14,844 bases of DNA from an uncultured Gemmatimonadota bacterium (GTDB lineage: Bacteria > Gemmatimonadota > Gemmatimonadetes > Longimicrobiales > Gaopeijiaceae). Under the pieces are notes generated by a model, which was given only the letters and a program-made list of their open reading frames with translations, made no database searches and had not been told where the DNA came from. Both the position numbers and the translations under genes were made by a program. Below, one piece after another: positions 14,025 through 14,844 of this stretch. The stretch is taken from positions 1-14,844 of the forward strand of contig CALHIO010000083.1 of NCBI GenBank assembly GCA_938030915.1, in the 5' to 3' direction. Numbering within the stretch: position 1 is the first letter of the stretch; each line of letters starts with the position of its first letter.

Positions 14025-14844
14025 TCTCCCGGACGATGCTGCCGTAGCTCTCCCAGTACGTGATCTTCTGCACCATGAGCGGGTCTTCCATCGTCGGCTG
14101 AACGTCGCCGTCCGTGGAGACGGCCCGAGACATCACGGTGTGGTCTCCGGGCGAGGCATCCCAATCGAGGTGCCAGAAGGTCCAGGTATGCGGGTCGTCC
14201 CGGCCCTCACCGAGCGTGACGGCCTGCCATGCGCCTCCGTCGATGCTGACCTCGACGCGATCGATGGGCTTGCCCCATGCAGCACCGTGGATCCGGTAGC
14301 CACCATCCGTGCGGACCACCTTCGCCGGCGTCGAATTGATGTTCGTACGGCCGACCGACGTCTCCGCCCACACCCCGTCCGCATCTGACCCCTCCTGACG
14401 CAGCGTCACATAGTCGCGCGCCATGAACTTCCCCATGAAGCGCGTGTCGCGGACCTCGATCCGGGTCAGCCACTTCACATTGGCGACCCCATACCAGCCC
14501 GGAGCGATCAACCGCAGGGGGTACCCGTTTCCAGTCGGTAGCGCCTCTCCGTTCACGGCCCAGGCGAGGATGATGTCGTCGGCCATGGCATCCTCGATCG
14601 AGAGGCTGCGTGCGAAGTGCTGTTCGACCTCCATATCACGGATCGTCTCCGTTCCGGTGTCCGCACCGAAGAAGACGACCTCGATCCCGCCGTCCCGCAC
14701 ACCCGCTTCACGAAGCAGAGGAGCGAGCGGCGTGCCCGTCCAGGTGGCGTTGTGTACGGCACCCTGGAATGTGGCGAAGCCCCGATTTCCCGCGCACTCG
14801 AGAAGCATGGTGACGTCCCGGCTCGGACGAGACCGGATCTGGTC
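14005..14844 (-). CDS. Sulfite-oxidase-family molybdopterin oxidoreductase, N-terminus cut by window edge
   Basis: About 279 residues are visible. The frame stays open from the ATG at 14808 to the window edge, adding DQIRSRPSRDVT upstream, so that methionine is internal. The molybdopterin domain shows LECAGNRG, whose cysteine (visible residue 17) is the expected molybdenum ligand. It also has IILAWAVNGEALP, GYPLRLIAPGWYG and NVKWLTRIEV, which are family hallmarks. The C-terminal third (about 145-279) is the Ig-like Mo-cofactor dimerisation domain (PF03404-type), with VVRTDGGYRIHGAAWG and RVEVSIDGGAW. Its presence favours the sulfite oxidase/SorA group over YedY/MsrP. The substrate is probably sulfite or a related oxyanion, by inference. 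A Tat signal may lie outside the window. The gene ends inside the convergent aminopeptidase gene. Confidence 0.93.
   Translation of the reverse strand, partial: DQIRSRPSRDVTMLLECAGNRGFATFQGAVHNATWTGTPLAPLLREAGVRDGGIEVVFFGADTGTETIRDMEVEQHFARSLSIEDAMADDIILAWAVNGEALPTGNGYPLRLIAPGWYGVANVKWLTRIEVRDTRFMGKFMARDYVTLRQEGSDADGVWAETSVGRTNINSTPAKVVRTDGGYRIHGAAWGKPIDRVEVSIDGGAWQAVTLGEGRDDPHTWTFWHLDWDASPGDHTVMSRAVSTDGDVQPTMEDPLMVQKITYWESYGSIVREITIPAE

Noticed and set aside
1..14844. Mobile element, CRISPR array, tRNA or toxin-antitoxin system
   Set aside because: I saw no repeat-spacer pattern, transposase or integrase motifs, tRNA-like cloverleaf or typical toxin-antitoxin pair. The whole window is filled by housekeeping and envelope genes.

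Overview
The window reads as an ordinary chromosomal segment of a high-GC (roughly two thirds G+C by eye), diderm, LPS-making bacterium. A Kdo transferase (WaaA/KdtA) and two predicted lipoproteins point to an outer membrane. The gene mix (clustered his operon, DUF4015 lipoprotein, PF10023 aminopeptidase lipoprotein, prohibitin-like SPFH protein, sulfite-oxidase-like Mo enzyme) fits Gemmatimonadota or a related group. That placement is an inference from gene content and not a demonstrated assignment. No insertion sequence, phage gene, tRNA, rRNA, CRISPR array or other sign of recent transfer was seen.

Region 1 (1-6341, + strand) is the distal part of a compact histidine biosynthesis operon in the order hisG(partial)-hisD-hisC-hisH-hisA-hisB-hisF-hisIE. 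From hisD to hisIE every junction overlaps by 1 or 4 bases, so translation is probably coupled throughout. The set covers every histidine step from ATP + PRPP to histidine except histidinol-phosphate phosphatase: hisB here is dehydratase only. HisG is the long, self-regulated form with a C-terminal ACT-like domain. Its N-terminus and the operon promoter lie upstream of the window.

Region 2 (6399-8195, + strand) is a full-length ABCB-type exporter half-transporter that follows the his operon after 57 bases. It converges with region 3.

Region 3 (8232-11576 or 11657, - strand) is a three-gene unit transcribed in the order waaA/kdtA, rhodanese, DUF4015 lipoprotein, with ATGA overlap or near-contiguous spacing. 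It looks like a cell-envelope operon.

Region 4 (11656-14024, + strand) is divergent from region 3. It holds a 69-residue protein of unknown function, a prohibitin-like SPFH membrane protein, and a lipoprotein zinc aminopeptidase of the PF10023 family. The SPFH and peptidase genes are close enough (52 bases) to be cotranscribed.

Region 5 (14005-14844, - strand) is the C-terminal part of a sulfite-oxidase-family molybdenum enzyme. Its 3' end overlaps the aminopeptidase gene by 20 bases tail to tail, and its N-terminus runs off the window.

I looked for an undescribed system and did not find a convincing one. The most unusual points are a divergent short-form HisB, the SPFH/peptidase pair, and the envelope operon that joins a DUF4015 lipoprotein to KdtA.
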